A stretch of 40,361 bases of DNA, taken from the NCBI GenBank assembly GCA_012728075.1, contig JAAYFV010000019.1, positions 1-40,361 on the forward strand, given 5' to 3'. The position numbers and the translations under genes were made by a program. The stretch is from Tissierellia bacterium (GTDB lineage: Bacteria > Bacillota > Clostridia > Tissierellales > Tepidimicrobiaceae). The notes beneath the pieces were generated by a model, which was not told the origin of the DNA, did not search any database, and saw only the letters and a program-made list of their open reading frames with translations. How positions within the stretch are numbered: position 1 is the stretch's first letter; the number at the start of each line of letters is the position of its first letter. Below, piece by piece: positions 26,974-35,781 of this stretch.

Positions 26974-27921
26974 CTAATCAAAAAGTATACTTACAGATTC
27001 ATTCTCATGAATCCTTCTTATGGCTTCGGCAAATATTGGTGCAACACTTACTATTTCTATTTTGTCTATTTTCTTATCCTTTTCTAAAGGTATGGTATCT
27101 GTTATAACAAACTTTTCTATTACAGATTCCTCTATCCTCTCTACAGCTGGTCCAGATAAGACTGGATGCGTAGCACAAGCGTATACAGTTTTAGCCCCAA
27201 AATTCTTTAAAACCTGAGCTGCTTTAGTAATAGTCCCTGCAGTATCTATTATGTCATCCACTATTACCACATTTTTACCTTCAATATCCCCTATTACATT
27301 CATCACTTCTGAAACGTTTGCTTTAGGCCTTCTCTTTTCAATAATAGCTATAGGTAAATCTAAAAGGTTGGCAAAATTCCTTGCCCTAGTTACCCCACCT
27401 AAGTCTGGTGATACTATAACCGTTTCCCCATCAACAATTCCCTTAAAATATTCTGACAAAATAGGAACTCCTGACAAATGGTCTACGGGTAAATTAAAAT
27501 ACCCTTGAATTTGCCCTGCATGTAGATCCATACTTACAACTCTATCTATTCCTGCTACTGTCAACAAATCTGCAACTAATTTAGCTGTTATAGGTTCACG
27601 GGCTTTAGTCTTCCTATCCTGCCTTGCATAGCCATAATATGGAATTACTGCATTTATTCTACCAGCAGATGCCCTTTTAAAAGCATCTATCAATATTAAA
27701 AGTTCCATTAAATTGTTATTTACTGGTGTGCAAGTAGGTTGAATTATAAATACATCTGCGCCTCTAACAGTTTCATCTATATTTACAAATATCTCTCCAT
27801 CGCTAAATCTTCCAACTTCACAACAGCCACAGGGTACTCCAAGCTCCTTGCATATTTCCTTTGCCAATTCCTTATTGGCATTACCTGAAAATACTTTTAT
27901 ATCGCCTCTACGTAGCTTCAT
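26974..27921 (-). CDS. prs: Ribose-phosphate pyrophosphokinase (PRPP synthetase)
   Basis: This 315-residue enzyme makes PRPP from ribose-5-phosphate and ATP for purine, pyrimidine, His and Trp synthesis; Hpt in this window also uses PRPP. Key segments: [13 protein letters not shown] near the start, the flexible-loop motif [35 protein letters not shown], and the PRPP loop [14 protein letters not shown]. The length is typical. The ATG follows AGGAGGAG. It is 19 bases after glmU, the standard Firmicute pair. Confidence 0.97.
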   Translation of the reverse strand: MKLRRGDIKVFSGNANKELAKEICKELGVPCGCCEVGRFSDGEIFVNIDETVRGADVFIIQPTCTPVNNNLMELLILIDAFKRASAGRINAVIPYYGYARQDRKTKAREPITAKLVADLLTVAGIDRVVSMDLHAGQIQGYFNLPVDHLSGVPILSEYFKGIVDGETVIVSPDLGGVTRARNFANLLDLPIAIIEKRRPKANVSEVMNVIGDIEGKNVVIVDDIIDTAGTITKAAQVLKNFGAKTVYACATHPVLSGPAVERIEESVIEKFVITDTIPLEKDKKIDKIEIVSVAPIFAEAIRRIHENESVSILFD

Positions 27922-27940
27922 TCCATACTCCTCCTATAGT

Positions 27941-29326
27941 TTATTTGTCCCTTTTATAGCCTTTTTTCTCTACCCAACCTTCTTTATTAACCTGTCTAGC
28001 TCTAGCAATAGAAAGGCAACCTTCGGATACATCCTCAGTAATAGTCGAGCCAGCAGCTACATAACCCCATTGTTTTACAAGTACCGGGGCAACTAAATTA
28101 GCATTACTCCCAATAAAAGCATTATCCTCAACGATAGATCTAAATTTAGTTTGACCATCATAATTTACAAATACCACACCACAGCCAATATTAACATCTC
28201 TTCCCACATCTGCATCTCCTATATAGGCTAGATGTCCTGCTTTAGAATTATCCCCAATTGTAGAATTTTTAACTTCTACAAAATTACCTATCTTTATATT
28301 TTTACCTAGATGGCTATTAGGTCTAAGATGGGCATAAGGCCCTATACGACATTCATCATCTACACTACTCTCAGTTATAGTAGATGAATATATTTCCACC
28401 TTGTTTCCTATCCTGCTGTCCTCAATTCTACAATTTTCACCAATAATACATTCTTCTCCTATAACAGTATTTCCCGCAAGTATTGCCCCTGGATATATTA
28501 TACTATCTCTTCCTATAATAACACCATCTTCTATATAGGTATTTTCTGGGTTGATAAGGGTAACCCCTTCCATCATATGTTTTTTATTTATCCTTTTTCT
28601 CATAATCTTTTCACAATAAGCTAACTGTGCCCTAGAGTTAACACCATATATTTCCGTCTCTTCCTCTATGGTATAAGCTCCTACACTATAACCTTCTTCC
28701 TTAAGTATTCTAATTACATCAGTTACATAGTATTCTCCTTGAGCATTGTTCTTATCTATTTTCCCAATGGCATACTTAAGTAATTTCCCATTGAAACAAT
28801 ATATTCCTGAATTGATTTCATTGATTTTTAATTCCTCATAAGTAGCATCCTTATGTTCTACTATTTCCTGTATATGTCCTTTTTCATCTCTAACAATCCT
28901 GCCATATCCAGTAGGGTCTTCTAAATTGGCTGTTAGAACTGTACCATCATATTTGTTTTCTTTATGGTATTCCATTAAATTTTGGATAGTATTGGCTCTT
29001 ATTAAGGGAGTATCCCCATATAATATTACTACATTACTGTCATCTTGTATATAATCTATTGCCTGCATTACTGCATAACCTGTACCATAGGGATATTCTT
29101 CCCCTATTGGTTGAGTTATAAATACTATATCTGAATCCTTAAACTCCTCTCTAACTTCATCTCCTCCATGACCTACTATTACATAGCTTTCATCTATATG
29201 GGCATTTTTACTTGCCTCTATTACATACTTCAATATGGGTCTCCCACATATATTATGTAATACTTTAGGCCTATTGGATTTCATCCTAGTCCCTTCTCCT
29301 GCTGCTAGTATTATAGATATGTCCAT
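27941..29326 (-). CDS. glmU: Bifunctional GlmU: glucosamine-1-P acetyltransferase / GlcNAc-1-P uridyltransferase
   Basis: This 461-residue enzyme makes UDP-GlcNAc, the first committed sugar of peptidoglycan. The N-terminal nucleotidyltransferase has LAAGEGTRMKS and PKVLH (residues 7-25), then YGDTPLI; the C-terminal left-handed beta-helix consists of hexapeptide repeats, ending with the acetyltransferase region (RPNSHLGKNIKIGNFVEVK, GHLAYIGDADVG). MurC, encoded nearby on the other strand, works further down the same pathway. The ATG follows GAGGTG; a good sigma-A promoter lies just upstream. Confidence 0.97.
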   Translation of the reverse strand: MDISIILAAGEGTRMKSNRPKVLHNICGRPILKYVIEASKNAHIDESYVIVGHGGDEVREEFKDSDIVFITQPIGEEYPYGTGYAVMQAIDYIQDDSNVVILYGDTPLIRANTIQNLMEYHKENKYDGTVLTANLEDPTGYGRIVRDEKGHIQEIVEHKDATYEELKINEINSGIYCFNGKLLKYAIGKIDKNNAQGEYYVTDVIRILKEEGYSVGAYTIEEETEIYGVNSRAQLAYCEKIMRKRINKKHMMEGVTLINPENTYIEDGVIIGRDSIIYPGAILAGNTVIGEECIIGENCRIEDSRIGNKVEIYSSTITESSVDDECRIGPYAHLRPNSHLGKNIKIGNFVEVKNSTIGDNSKAGHLAYIGDADVGRDVNIGCGVVFVNYDGQTKFRSIVEDNAFIGSNANLVAPVLVKQWGYVAAGSTITEDVSEGCLSIARARQVNKEGWVEKKGYKRDK

Positions 29327-29363
29327 ATTAACACCTCGTTTTATATTAATCTATCCAAATAAT

Positions 29364-29392
29364 ATTTTAACCTATTTAGTATATATGTCCAA
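29364..29392 (-). promoter_or_regulatory. Sigma-A promoter of glmU
   Basis: On the minus strand TTGGAC (29392-29387), exactly 17 bases, then TAAAAT (29369-29364) lie about 38 bases before the glmU ATG. With the spoVG terminator upstream it makes glmU-prs-pth-mfd independent of sporulation control. Confidence 0.72.
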
Positions 29393-29441
29393 TAATAATT
29401 TGATATTTTTTAATTTACCTTTCAAAATAAGGTATTTAAGT

Positions 29442-29463
29442 AAAAAAGGACCCCTAGGTCCTT
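29442..29463 (-). terminator. Terminator after spoVG
   Basis: AAGGACC pairs with GGTCCTT around a four-base loop, followed on the minus strand by a T-run. It begins a few bases after the spoVG stop. Confidence 0.9.
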
Positions 29464-29465
29464 AA

Positions 29466-29729
29466 TTACTCAGATGTTAGTACTTTTTCGTACTCCTCTA
29501 AAATTGCATCTTGAATCTTTTTTCTAGTTTCAGCATTAATTGGGTGAGCTATGTCTCTAAATTCTCCATCGGGCATTTTTCTACTAGGCATAGCTATAAA
29601 AAGACCATTTTGTCCTTCAATTATCTTTATGTCATGGACAACAAACTCATCATCAAAGGTTACGGATACAATAGCTTTCATTTTACTTTCTTCAGTAACC
29701 TTTCTTACCCTTACGTCAGTTACCTTCAC
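29466..29729 (-). CDS. spoVG: Septation/sporulation regulator SpoVG
   Basis: This 87-residue RNA/DNA-binding regulator affects asymmetric septation and many other genes. The conserved body ([49 protein letters not shown]) matches Bacillus SpoVG almost throughout. I start it at the GTG at 29729, which gives the usual MxVTDVR beginning; GTGs at 29741 and 29744 are too close to GGAAGGTGG. A clear sigma-H promoter precedes it, the classic arrangement for spoVG, and a terminator follows. Confidence 0.95.
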   Translation of the reverse strand: MKVTDVRVRKVTEESKMKAIVSVTFDDEFVVHDIKIIEGQNGLFIAMPSRKMPDGEFRDIAHPINAETRKKIQDAILEEYEKVLTSE

Positions 29730-29791
29730 AGATTTTTTCACCACCTTCCCAAGAAGTCCAGCTGAAAATAATATTATTGAATATTCACTAT

Positions 29792-29818
29792 ATTCTCTAT
29801 CATTTTAGAAAATCCTTC
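29792..29818 (-). promoter_or_regulatory. Sigma-H promoter of spoVG
   Basis: On the minus strand GAAGGATTT (29818-29810), 13 bases, then AGAAT (29796-29792; AGAGAAT in full) match the sigma-H consensus RnAGGAWWW ... RnnGAAT. It is about 63 bases before the spoVG start. Bacillus spoVG is the classic sigma-H gene, with the same -35 core AGGATTT and similar spacing. Confidence 0.85.
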
Positions 29819-29942
29819 TTATTTTTTAAAAATTCTTTAGTTTTTATTTAAAATTATTGCTTTTTCCCGTTTTTATAATTATTTTGCCTTAGAATAAATC
29901 ATAAATCTATGTAAAAGTTGCCTTTTTATTATTATAGTAATA

Positions 29943-29951
29943 TGATATAAT
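29943..29951 (+). promoter_or_regulatory. Extended -10 promoter of murC
   Basis: TGATATAAT (29943-29951) is a perfect extended -10 (TGnTATAAT). No good -35 lies 16-18 bases upstream. It gives a leader of about 95 bases before murC, whose AGGAGGT ribosome site is at 30042-30048. Confidence 0.6.
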
Positions 29952-30054
29952 CAAGCAGTGACAAAAAAATTAAAATAGAATAAAATAATATTAATATTCA
30001 ACTTGGTAATAATAAAAAAGAAAAGTTTAATTTGACTATATAGGAGGTAAGTTT

Positions 30055-31455
30055 ATGTTTACATTTTCCATAAATGACCACAAGTACAAGCACATCCATT
30101 TTATAGGTATTGGTGGAATAAGTATGAGTGGTTTAGCAGAAATTTTGTTAACTGAAGGATATGAAATTTCTGGATCTGATGCAAACAATAGCTATATAAT
30201 AGAGAGATTAAAGAAACTAGGGGCCAATATACATATAGGCCATAACAAAGACAATATAGTAGGTGCAGATTTAATTGTATATACTGATGCTATATCCAAA
30301 GATAATGAAGAACTAATAGAAGCTTTAAACAATGGTATCCCCACTGTAGATAGGGCTACATTTTTAGGCGCTTTAATGAAAAATTATACCAATTCCATTG
30401 CAGTATCAGGTACCCATGGTAAGACTACAACAACTAGTATGATAGCTACCATATTAAATCGATCTACCTTAGACCCAACCATATTGCTTGGAGGACAATT
30501 AAATGAAATAGGAGGAAATGTAAAACTTGGAACCAGGGACTATATATTAACAGAAGCCTGTGAATATAAGGGTAATATTTTAAAATACTATCCTACTATG
30601 GCAATTATATTAAATATGGAAGAAGATCATCTAGATTATTTTAAGAATATAGATCATATTGTAGACACTTTTGTAAGCTATGGCAAAAATATTCAACCTC
30701 AGGGTTATATGATTATAAATGCAGATGACTCAAATGCTCAAAAGGTCATAAATAATACAAATGCTAATGTTATCACCTTTGCTGTAGATAAAAAAGCCCA
30801 TTATACAGCAGAAAATATCTCCTTCACCCCGGAAGGCTATCCAAAGTTTATGTTAAATATAAAAGGAGAATCCCTATATCCTGTACAGTTGAACGTAATG
30901 GGAAAACACAATGTGTATAATGCTTTAGCAAGTATCGCCTCAAGCCATGTATTAGGTGTTCCTATAGAAATCATATTGGAAGCTATACAAAGCTATAAAG
31001 GAGTTCAAAGAAGATTAGAATTAAAGGGAGTAAAAAATGGGGTTAAAATAATCGACGATTACGCTCATCATCCAACGGAGATCAGAGCTTCATTAGATGC
31101 TTTAAAAAACTCTACCAATGGACATATTTGGTGTGTTTTTCAACCTCATACCTATACTAGAACTAAATTATTGTTAAATGATTTTACTGAGTCCTTTTCA
31201 CAAGCGGATAAGGTAATAATACCCGATATATATGCCGCAAGAGAAAAGGATACAGGACTAATCCATTCTACTGATTTGGTAAATGCATTAGTTAAAAAGG
31301 GGATAGATGCTAAGTACATATCTTCCTTTGAAGAAATAGAAAGCTATTTACTAGATAGAGTACAAAATGGTGATATCATAGTCACCATGGGTGCTGGGAA
31401 TGTATATACTATTGGAGAATCTTTGTTGAAAAGTAATGAGAAAGAGGCTATTTAA
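30055..31455 (+). CDS. murC: UDP-N-acetylmuramate--L-alanine ligase
   Basis: This 466-residue ATP-dependent ligase adds the first amino acid of the peptidoglycan stem peptide. Rossmann-like N-terminus HFIGIGGISMSGLAEIL (15-31), ATP loop SGTHGKTTT (118-126), the EACEYKGNILKYYP catalytic region, and DDYAHHPTEIRASL in the C-terminal domain are all present. The length is typical. A perfect AGGAGGT precedes the ATG by 6 bases. It is the only plus-strand gene in a long minus-strand stretch and ends in a terminator shared with the convergent LCP gene. Confidence 0.97.
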   Translation: MFTFSINDHKYKHIHFIGIGGISMSGLAEILLTEGYEISGSDANNSYIIERLKKLGANIHIGHNKDNIVGADLIVYTDAISKDNEELIEALNNGIPTVDRATFLGALMKNYTNSIAVSGTHGKTTTTSMIATILNRSTLDPTILLGGQLNEIGGNVKLGTRDYILTEACEYKGNILKYYPTMAIILNMEEDHLDYFKNIDHIVDTFVSYGKNIQPQGYMIINADDSNAQKVINNTNANVITFAVDKKAHYTAENISFTPEGYPKFMLNIKGESLYPVQLNVMGKHNVYNALASIASSHVLGVPIEIILEAIQSYKGVQRRLELKGVKNGVKIIDDYAHHPTEIRASLDALKNSTNGHIWCVFQPHTYTRTKLLLNDFTESFSQADKVIIPDIYAAREKDTGLIHSTDLVNALVKKGIDAKYISSFEEIESYLLDRVQNGDIIVTMGAGNVYTIGESLLKSNEKEAI

Positions 31456-31480
31456 CCCCCTAATCTATTGGGGGTTTTTT
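31454..31480 (+). terminator. Terminator of murC, overlapping the end of the convergent LCP gene
   Basis: AACCCCC pairs with GGGGGTT around a nine-base loop and runs into six T. The left arm starts at the murC stop codon; the right arm encodes the last codons of the minus-strand LCP gene, whose stop lies in the loop. Confidence 0.9.
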
Positions 31481-32436
31481 ACATTATATATGTCTTCTAA
31501 TAGCTCCTTAGTCTTAAATGGATCACATATAAAATAGGAAAGTAGTTTCCCATCAAAAGATTTAAATTCCCCTGTTCCAGGCAATGTAACTATAGTAATA
31601 TCTTCAGATTTAATCCCTATTGCCTTAGCAGCATAAGATAATGCATCTGATAATTTTATATCCGTTTCTACATATTCAAATCCCTTTTTAACCACAATTG
31701 GTAAACGATAGGATAAAGCTTTTCTTACAAAAGATTGAATAAACTGCTGTTGAGCTTTTATCCTACCTAAGTCTCCATCAATGTATCCTTCCTTACTATT
31801 GTTTCCTTTTCTATACCTTAAAAAATCTAAAGCTTTTTCCCCATTTAAAATTTGTTTACCTTCTTCTATGTATATATTTAAAGGAGGAACCGCTGTAGGA
31901 TCTGTATACCTCATAGTAAAAGGTACTACCACCTCTACCCCTCCAATAGCATCTACCATATGTTTCACTCCTTCATAATCTACTATTATATAATGATGTA
32001 TAGGAACTCCTTCTAATATATAAGATAAAGCCTTATTAACGCCTTTTATACCATGTTCACCATATATGGCATATATTTTTCTCTGTTCAGCTCCATCAAA
32101 ACCTTTCCTATGAATATAGGTATCCCTAGGTACAGATATTCCATTTACAGTTTTATTATCTAAATCTATAGAAGCAAATATTATAACATCCGTTCTTATA
32201 TCCTCCATTCCCAATATCATCAAATTGATTCTATTACTTTTTTCTATTGCTTCCTTAAGGGAAGTAAATTCCTCCTTTCTATCATCTGATTTGTCCTCTT
32301 TTGTAACTATTGGTTTTTGATATTGTCCTCCAATTATATGGGGGTCATTAAATTTTGTAAAAGAATAGGATCCCAAATATATGGCAATAAAAAAAAGTAT
32401 AGAGGACACGATAAATGCACTCCAAAATCGTTTCAT
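31465..32436 (-). CDS. LytR-CpsA-Psr (LCP) family cell-wall glycopolymer ligase
   Basis: This 323-residue membrane-anchored protein of the LCP family transfers lipid-linked polymers (teichoic acid or capsule) onto peptidoglycan. An N-terminal TM helix (about 6-27) leads to an extracytoplasmic domain with the family motifs LMILGMEDIRTDVIIFASID (a D-x-R-x-D core), GISVPRDTYIH, VDAIGGVEVVVP and RYRKGNNS...DLGRIKAQQQFI. These Arg/Asp residues bind the pyrophosphate lipid. I use the ATG at 32436, 8 bases after AAAGGTGG. The polymer it attaches is unknown. Confidence 0.9.
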   Translation of the reverse strand: MKRFWSAFIVSSILFFIAIYLGSYSFTKFNDPHIIGGQYQKPIVTKEDKSDDRKEEFTSLKEAIEKSNRINLMILGMEDIRTDVIIFASIDLDNKTVNGISVPRDTYIHRKGFDGAEQRKIYAIYGEHGIKGVNKALSYILEGVPIHHYIIVDYEGVKHMVDAIGGVEVVVPFTMRYTDPTAVPPLNIYIEEGKQILNGEKALDFLRYRKGNNSKEGYIDGDLGRIKAQQQFIQSFVRKALSYRLPIVVKKGFEYVETDIKLSDALSYAAKAIGIKSEDITIVTLPGTGEFKSFDGKLLSYFICDPFKTKELLEDIYNVKNPQ

Positions 32437-32500
32437 CAAATAACCACCTTTCGCAACATTATTTTTTATATATTGTGTCCAATATACTCTTTTATATAGC

Positions 32501-32530
32501 AGAAATTCCCTAGGAAACTAGGGAATTTCT
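32501..32530 (-). terminator. 13-bp perfect hairpin after hbd
   Basis: AGAAATTCCCTAG and CTAGGGAATTTCT form a perfect 13-bp stem with a GAAA loop (plus strand), directly after the hbd stop codon. No T-run follows on either strand, so it may be a weak terminator or an mRNA 3'-end stabiliser rather than a full intrinsic terminator. Confidence 0.6.
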
Positions 32531-32531
32531 A

Positions 32532-33386
32532 TTATTTACTATAATCGTAGAATCCTTTTTTAGTTTTTCTACCCAAATATCCTCCTCTAACCATCTTTCT
32601 TAAAAGAGGATGAGCTCTATATTTTGAATCCTTAAATTCGTCATATAATACATCCATAATTGCTAAGCAAACATCTAATCCTATCAAATCTGCCAAGGCT
32701 AAGGGCCCCATGGGGTGGTTTGCACCTAGTTTCATAGCTTGGTCAATATCTTCTACAGTAGCAACTCCATCTCCAAGTATACTTATAGCTTCATTTATCA
32801 TGGGGATAAGTATTCTATTTACCACAAAACCAGGAGACTCTTCTACCTCTACTGGAGTTTTACCTAAATCCTTTGACAAATTCACTATGGCATCCTTAGT
32901 CTCCTCAGAGGTACCAAGGCCTTTTATTACCTCAACTAACTTCATTACTGGTACTGGATTGAAAAAATGCATACCTATAACCTTGTCAGGCCTATTGGTA
33001 ACCTTTGCTATCTCGGTAATGGATAAAGAGGAAGTATTGGTAGCTAGTATTGCATCTTCTTTCACCAATTCATCTAGCTTTTTAAACGTCTCTTTTTTCA
33101 AATCCATATCCTCAGCTATCGCCTCAACGATTAAATCACAATCCTTTAAATCTTTGTACTCCGTTGTTATGTCTACTTTACCTAATATGGATTCTTTATC
33201 TTCTTGGGTTATCTTTTCTTTTTTAACTAGCCTATCTAAGTTTTTGTCTACAATCTTTAAGCTTCCTCTTGGCTCAGAGGGATCTACATTCCTAACCCAC
33301 ATTATCACATCATAATCCTTTTGGGCAAATATCTGAACTATACCTGAAGCCATAGTTCCCCTACCCAATATACCAATTTTTTTCAC
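32532..33386 (-). CDS. hbd: 3-hydroxybutyryl-CoA dehydrogenase
   Basis: This 284-residue NAD(P)-dependent enzyme interconverts acetoacetyl-CoA and 3-hydroxybutyryl-CoA. The nucleotide loop is GRGTMASG (8-15), and the catalytic His is H140 in [33 protein letters not shown] and [16 protein letters not shown] follow, as in clostridial Hbd. The start is GTG after GGAGGTG. It is 17 bases after crt, so both are co-transcribed. Thiolase, butyryl-CoA dehydrogenase and Etf genes are not nearby, so the complete butyrate or amino-acid pathway must be encoded elsewhere. Confidence 0.95.
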   Translation of the reverse strand: MKKIGILGRGTMASGIVQIFAQKDYDVIMWVRNVDPSEPRGSLKIVDKNLDRLVKKEKITQEDKESILGKVDITTEYKDLKDCDLIVEAIAEDMDLKKETFKKLDELVKEDAILATNTSSLSITEIAKVTNRPDKVIGMHFFNPVPVMKLVEVIKGLGTSEETKDAIVNLSKDLGKTPVEVEESPGFVVNRILIPMINEAISILGDGVATVEDIDQAMKLGANHPMGPLALADLIGLDVCLAIMDVLYDEFKDSKYRAHPLLRKMVRGGYLGRKTKKGFYDYSK

Positions 33387-33403
33387 ATGAACACCTCCAA
33401 ATA

Positions 33404-34183
33404 TTATTTTAATTTATAATTTGGTTTACGTTTCTCTAAAAAAGCTTCCATACCTTCCCTTTGATCTTCTGTAGCAAAACATAATCCAAACAAATCCTTT
33501 TCAATGGCCATTCCCGCTTCCATATTAGTCTCCATTCCTTCATTTATAGCTGTCTTTGCAAACCTTACTGCAATTTGTCCATTAAAACCAATCCTTTCAG
33601 CCATATCTATTGCTTCTTCTATTAAATCTTCTGCTGGAACAACCCTATTTACCAGTCCGATTTCATAGGCCTTTTCAGCATCTATCATATCTGATGTAAA
33701 TATCAATTCTTTAGCTCTTCCTATGCCTACAATTCGAGCTAGCCTTTGGGTCCCTGCAAAGCCTGGTATTATACCTAGTCCTACTTCTGGTTGTCCAAAT
33801 TTAGCTTTATCAGAGGCTATTCTAATATCACAACACATGGATAATTCACAGCCCCCTCCTAGGGCAAATCCATTTACCGCAGCTATTACAGGTTTCTCCA
33901 TCAGCTCTATCTTTCTAAAGAGCTTGTGGCCTTTATCTGCAAACCTTCTAGCTTCAAGTATATCCATATCCTTCATTTCCCCAATATCAGCTCCAGCTAC
34001 AAAGGCTCGTCCTTTTCCTGTTATAATAAGTATATGTATATCTTTATCTTCTATTATTCTATCTACAGCCCTATCTAATTCCTCTAAAACCTGTGAATTT
34101 AATGCATTTAAAGCATCTGGTCTATTTATGTATAGTATGCCTATGTTTCCCTTTCTATCAAATAGTAAATACTCAAATTTCAT
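33404..34183 (-). CDS. crt: Enoyl-CoA hydratase / crotonase
   Basis: This 259-residue enzyme hydrates crotonyl-CoA to 3-hydroxybutyryl-CoA. The crotonase fold shows the oxyanion-hole segments [10 protein letters not shown] (61-70) and [11 protein letters not shown] (106-116), and both catalytic acids E113 and E133 ([17 protein letters not shown]) with the 20-residue gap typical of active hydratases. The ATG follows GGGAGGG. It is the first gene of the crt-hbd pair behind a sigma-A promoter with a Rex-like box. Confidence 0.95.
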   Translation of the reverse strand: MKFEYLLFDRKGNIGILYINRPDALNALNSQVLEELDRAVDRIIEDKDIHILIITGKGRAFVAGADIGEMKDMDILEARRFADKGHKLFRKIELMEKPVIAAVNGFALGGGCELSMCCDIRIASDKAKFGQPEVGLGIIPGFAGTQRLARIVGIGRAKELIFTSDMIDAEKAYEIGLVNRVVPAEDLIEEAIDMAERIGFNGQIAVRFAKTAINEGMETNMEAGMAIEKDLFGLCFATEDQREGMEAFLEKRKPNYKLK

Positions 34184-34228
34184 CTTTCACCCTCCCTTAT
34201 TTTTCAATATTTAGATTATCTTAACCAT

Positions 34229-34257
34229 ATATTATCAAAATTTTCATAACAATACAA
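34229..34257 (-). promoter_or_regulatory. Sigma-A promoter of crt-hbd
   Basis: On the minus strand TTGTAT (34257-34252), 17 bases, then TAATAT (34234-34229) lie about 46 bases before the crt ATG. The Rex-like box is 7 bases upstream of the -35. Confidence 0.6.
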
Positions 34258-34264
34258 TAAGAGG

Positions 34265-34282
34265 TTGTTATTTTATTAACGA
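34265..34282. promoter_or_regulatory. Candidate Rex (NADH/NAD+ sensor) operator upstream of crt-hbd
   Basis: TTGTTATTTTATTAACGA matches the clostridial Rex consensus TTGTTAA-N4-TTAACAA at 12 of 14 fixed positions. It lies just upstream of the crt -35. Rex is known to repress crt/hbd-type genes in Clostridium at low NADH. No rex gene is in this window. Confidence 0.55.
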
Positions 34283-34325
34283 TTTTTGTTTCCATCTTAA
34301 AATATTAAAAAGCCTCCAAAAACTA

Positions 34326-34364
34326 AGATTCTACTGAAAAGCCTTAGCATATTCAGTAGAATCT
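34326..34364 (-). terminator. Terminator after pgi
   Basis: AGATTCTACTGAA pairs perfectly over 13 bp with TTCAGTAGAATCT around a 13-base loop, then CTTAGTTTTT follows on the minus strand. It begins about 10 bases after the pgi stop. The T-run is a few bases away from the stem. Confidence 0.75.
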
Positions 34365-34374
34365 ATTCTATAGT

Positions 34375-35682
34375 TTAATATCCAGGTTTACCTAATAATC
34401 TAAACATATTCTTCTTATACTCTTCTACTCCTGGTTGATCAAAGGGATTAACCCCCAAGATATAACCACTTATGGCACAAGATTTTTCAAAGAAATATAT
34501 AAGCTTTCCAAAGTAGTATTCATTCATCTCAGGTAAACTAATGACTAAATTAGGTACTCCCCCTTTTGTGTGAGCCATCAAAGTACCTTCAAAAGCCTTT
34601 TTATTTACAAAATCTATGCTCTTTCCCGATTGAAAATTTAGACCATCAAGATTATCTTTTTCTTTTTTTATCTTTATATCCCTTCCTGGATCTTCTACAT
34701 GTATGGTAGTTTCAAATATATTCCTCCTGCCATCTTGAATTAACTGACCTAAAGAATGGAGATCTGTGGTAAAATTAGCTGATGATGGATATATACCTTT
34801 CCCATCTTTGCCCTCTGATTCTCCATATAATTGCTTCCACCATTCCATTAGATAGTATAGATTAGGTTCATAGTTTACAAGTATCTCTATATATTTACCT
34901 TTGTTATACAATATATTTCTTGCTGCTGCATATTGATAACATATATTGTTCCTTAAACTATTTGAGGAATACTCCTCTCTACCATCCAATGCCCCCTTCA
35001 TGATTTCTTCTATATCTATTCCTGATACAGCTATAGGAAGTAATCCTACTGCTGTAAATATAGAGTATCTACCTCCTACATCATCTGGTATAACAAAGGT
35101 ATCATATCCTTCCTTTTCAGCTAATTCCTTCAAGGCACCCTTGGATCTATCTGTGGTTACATATATCCTTTTCTTTGATTCCTCTTTCCCATATTTATCT
35201 TCCATATAGGATTTAAATAATCTAAAGATTAAAGCAGGTTCAGTAGTAGTTCCAGATTTGGATATAACATTTACGCTTATATCTTTTCCTTCTATTACAT
35301 CAAATAAATCCAATATATAATTACTGCTTATATTATTACCTACAAAATATATTTCTGGACCAGTTCTTTTGTCCTTTGATATATAGTTATAAAAATTATG
35401 ATTTAAAGCTTGTATACAAGCTCTTGCCCCTAAATAAGAACCTCCTATGCCTATAACTATAAACACTTGAGAATCATCTCTAATCTTTTTAGATGTTTCT
35501 TGAATTCGTATAAATTCCTCTTTATCATAATCCTTAGGTAAATCAACCCATCCAGTATATTCCTTGCCAGGACCCTTCTTTTCATGTAATAGATTATGTG
35601 AAGCAATTATAAAAGGCTCCAAATAATCCATTTCATGTTCCTTAATAAAACTGTTAGAATAATCAAATCTAATATTATCCAT
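34375..35682 (-). CDS. pgi: Glucose-6-phosphate isomerase
   Basis: This 435-residue enzyme interconverts glucose-6-P and fructose-6-P. Segments seen: [13 protein letters not shown] near the N-terminus, [13 protein letters not shown] for phosphate binding, the signature [17 protein letters not shown], and [20 protein letters not shown], with an active-site lysine region toward the end. The length fits the short bacterial form. I use the ATG at 35682, 7 bases after GGGAGGG; a longer reading would enclose the ribosome site. It appears to be a single-gene unit with its own promoter and terminator. Confidence 0.96.
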   Translation of the reverse strand: MDNIRFDYSNSFIKEHEMDYLEPFIIASHNLLHEKKGPGKEYTGWVDLPKDYDKEEFIRIQETSKKIRDDSQVFIVIGIGGSYLGARACIQALNHNFYNYISKDKRTGPEIYFVGNNISSNYILDLFDVIEGKDISVNVISKSGTTTEPALIFRLFKSYMEDKYGKEESKKRIYVTTDRSKGALKELAEKEGYDTFVIPDDVGGRYSIFTAVGLLPIAVSGIDIEEIMKGALDGREEYSSNSLRNNICYQYAAARNILYNKGKYIEILVNYEPNLYYLMEWWKQLYGESEGKDGKGIYPSSANFTTDLHSLGQLIQDGRRNIFETTIHVEDPGRDIKIKKEKDNLDGLNFQSGKSIDFVNKKAFEGTLMAHTKGGVPNLVISLPEMNEYYFGKLIYFFEKSCAISGYILGVNPFDQPGVEEYKKNMFRLLGKPGY

Positions 35683-35719
35683 AATATTACCCTCCCACAA
35701 TATTTATAATTCAAATATT

Positions 35720-35728
35720 ATTATAACA
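35720..35728 (-). promoter_or_regulatory. Extended -10 promoter of pgi
   Basis: On the minus strand TGTTATAAT (35728-35720) is a perfect extended -10, 38 bases before the pgi ATG. The -35 region is poor, as is common with extended -10 promoters. Confidence 0.5.
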
Positions 35729-35750
35729 TTAAATAATCCTTATATACTAA

Positions 35751-35777
35751 AGCACTTCGGATTATTCCCGAAGTGCT
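35751..35777 (-). terminator. Terminator after the PAS-PP2C gene
   Basis: AGCACTTCGG pairs with CCGAAGTGCT (10 bp) around a seven-base loop, starting 4 bases after the stop codon. Only a short TTT follows. Confidence 0.75.
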
Positions 35778-35781
35778 AATA

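Larger units (their letters stand above)
29733..30054. other. Divergent spoVG-murC intergenic region
   Basis: About 320 very AT-rich bases hold the sigma-H promoter of spoVG on one strand and the murC promoter and ribosome site on the other, listed separately. Nothing else is recognisable. The ridA (yabJ) and purR genes that precede spoVG in Bacillus are absent. Confidence 0.6.
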
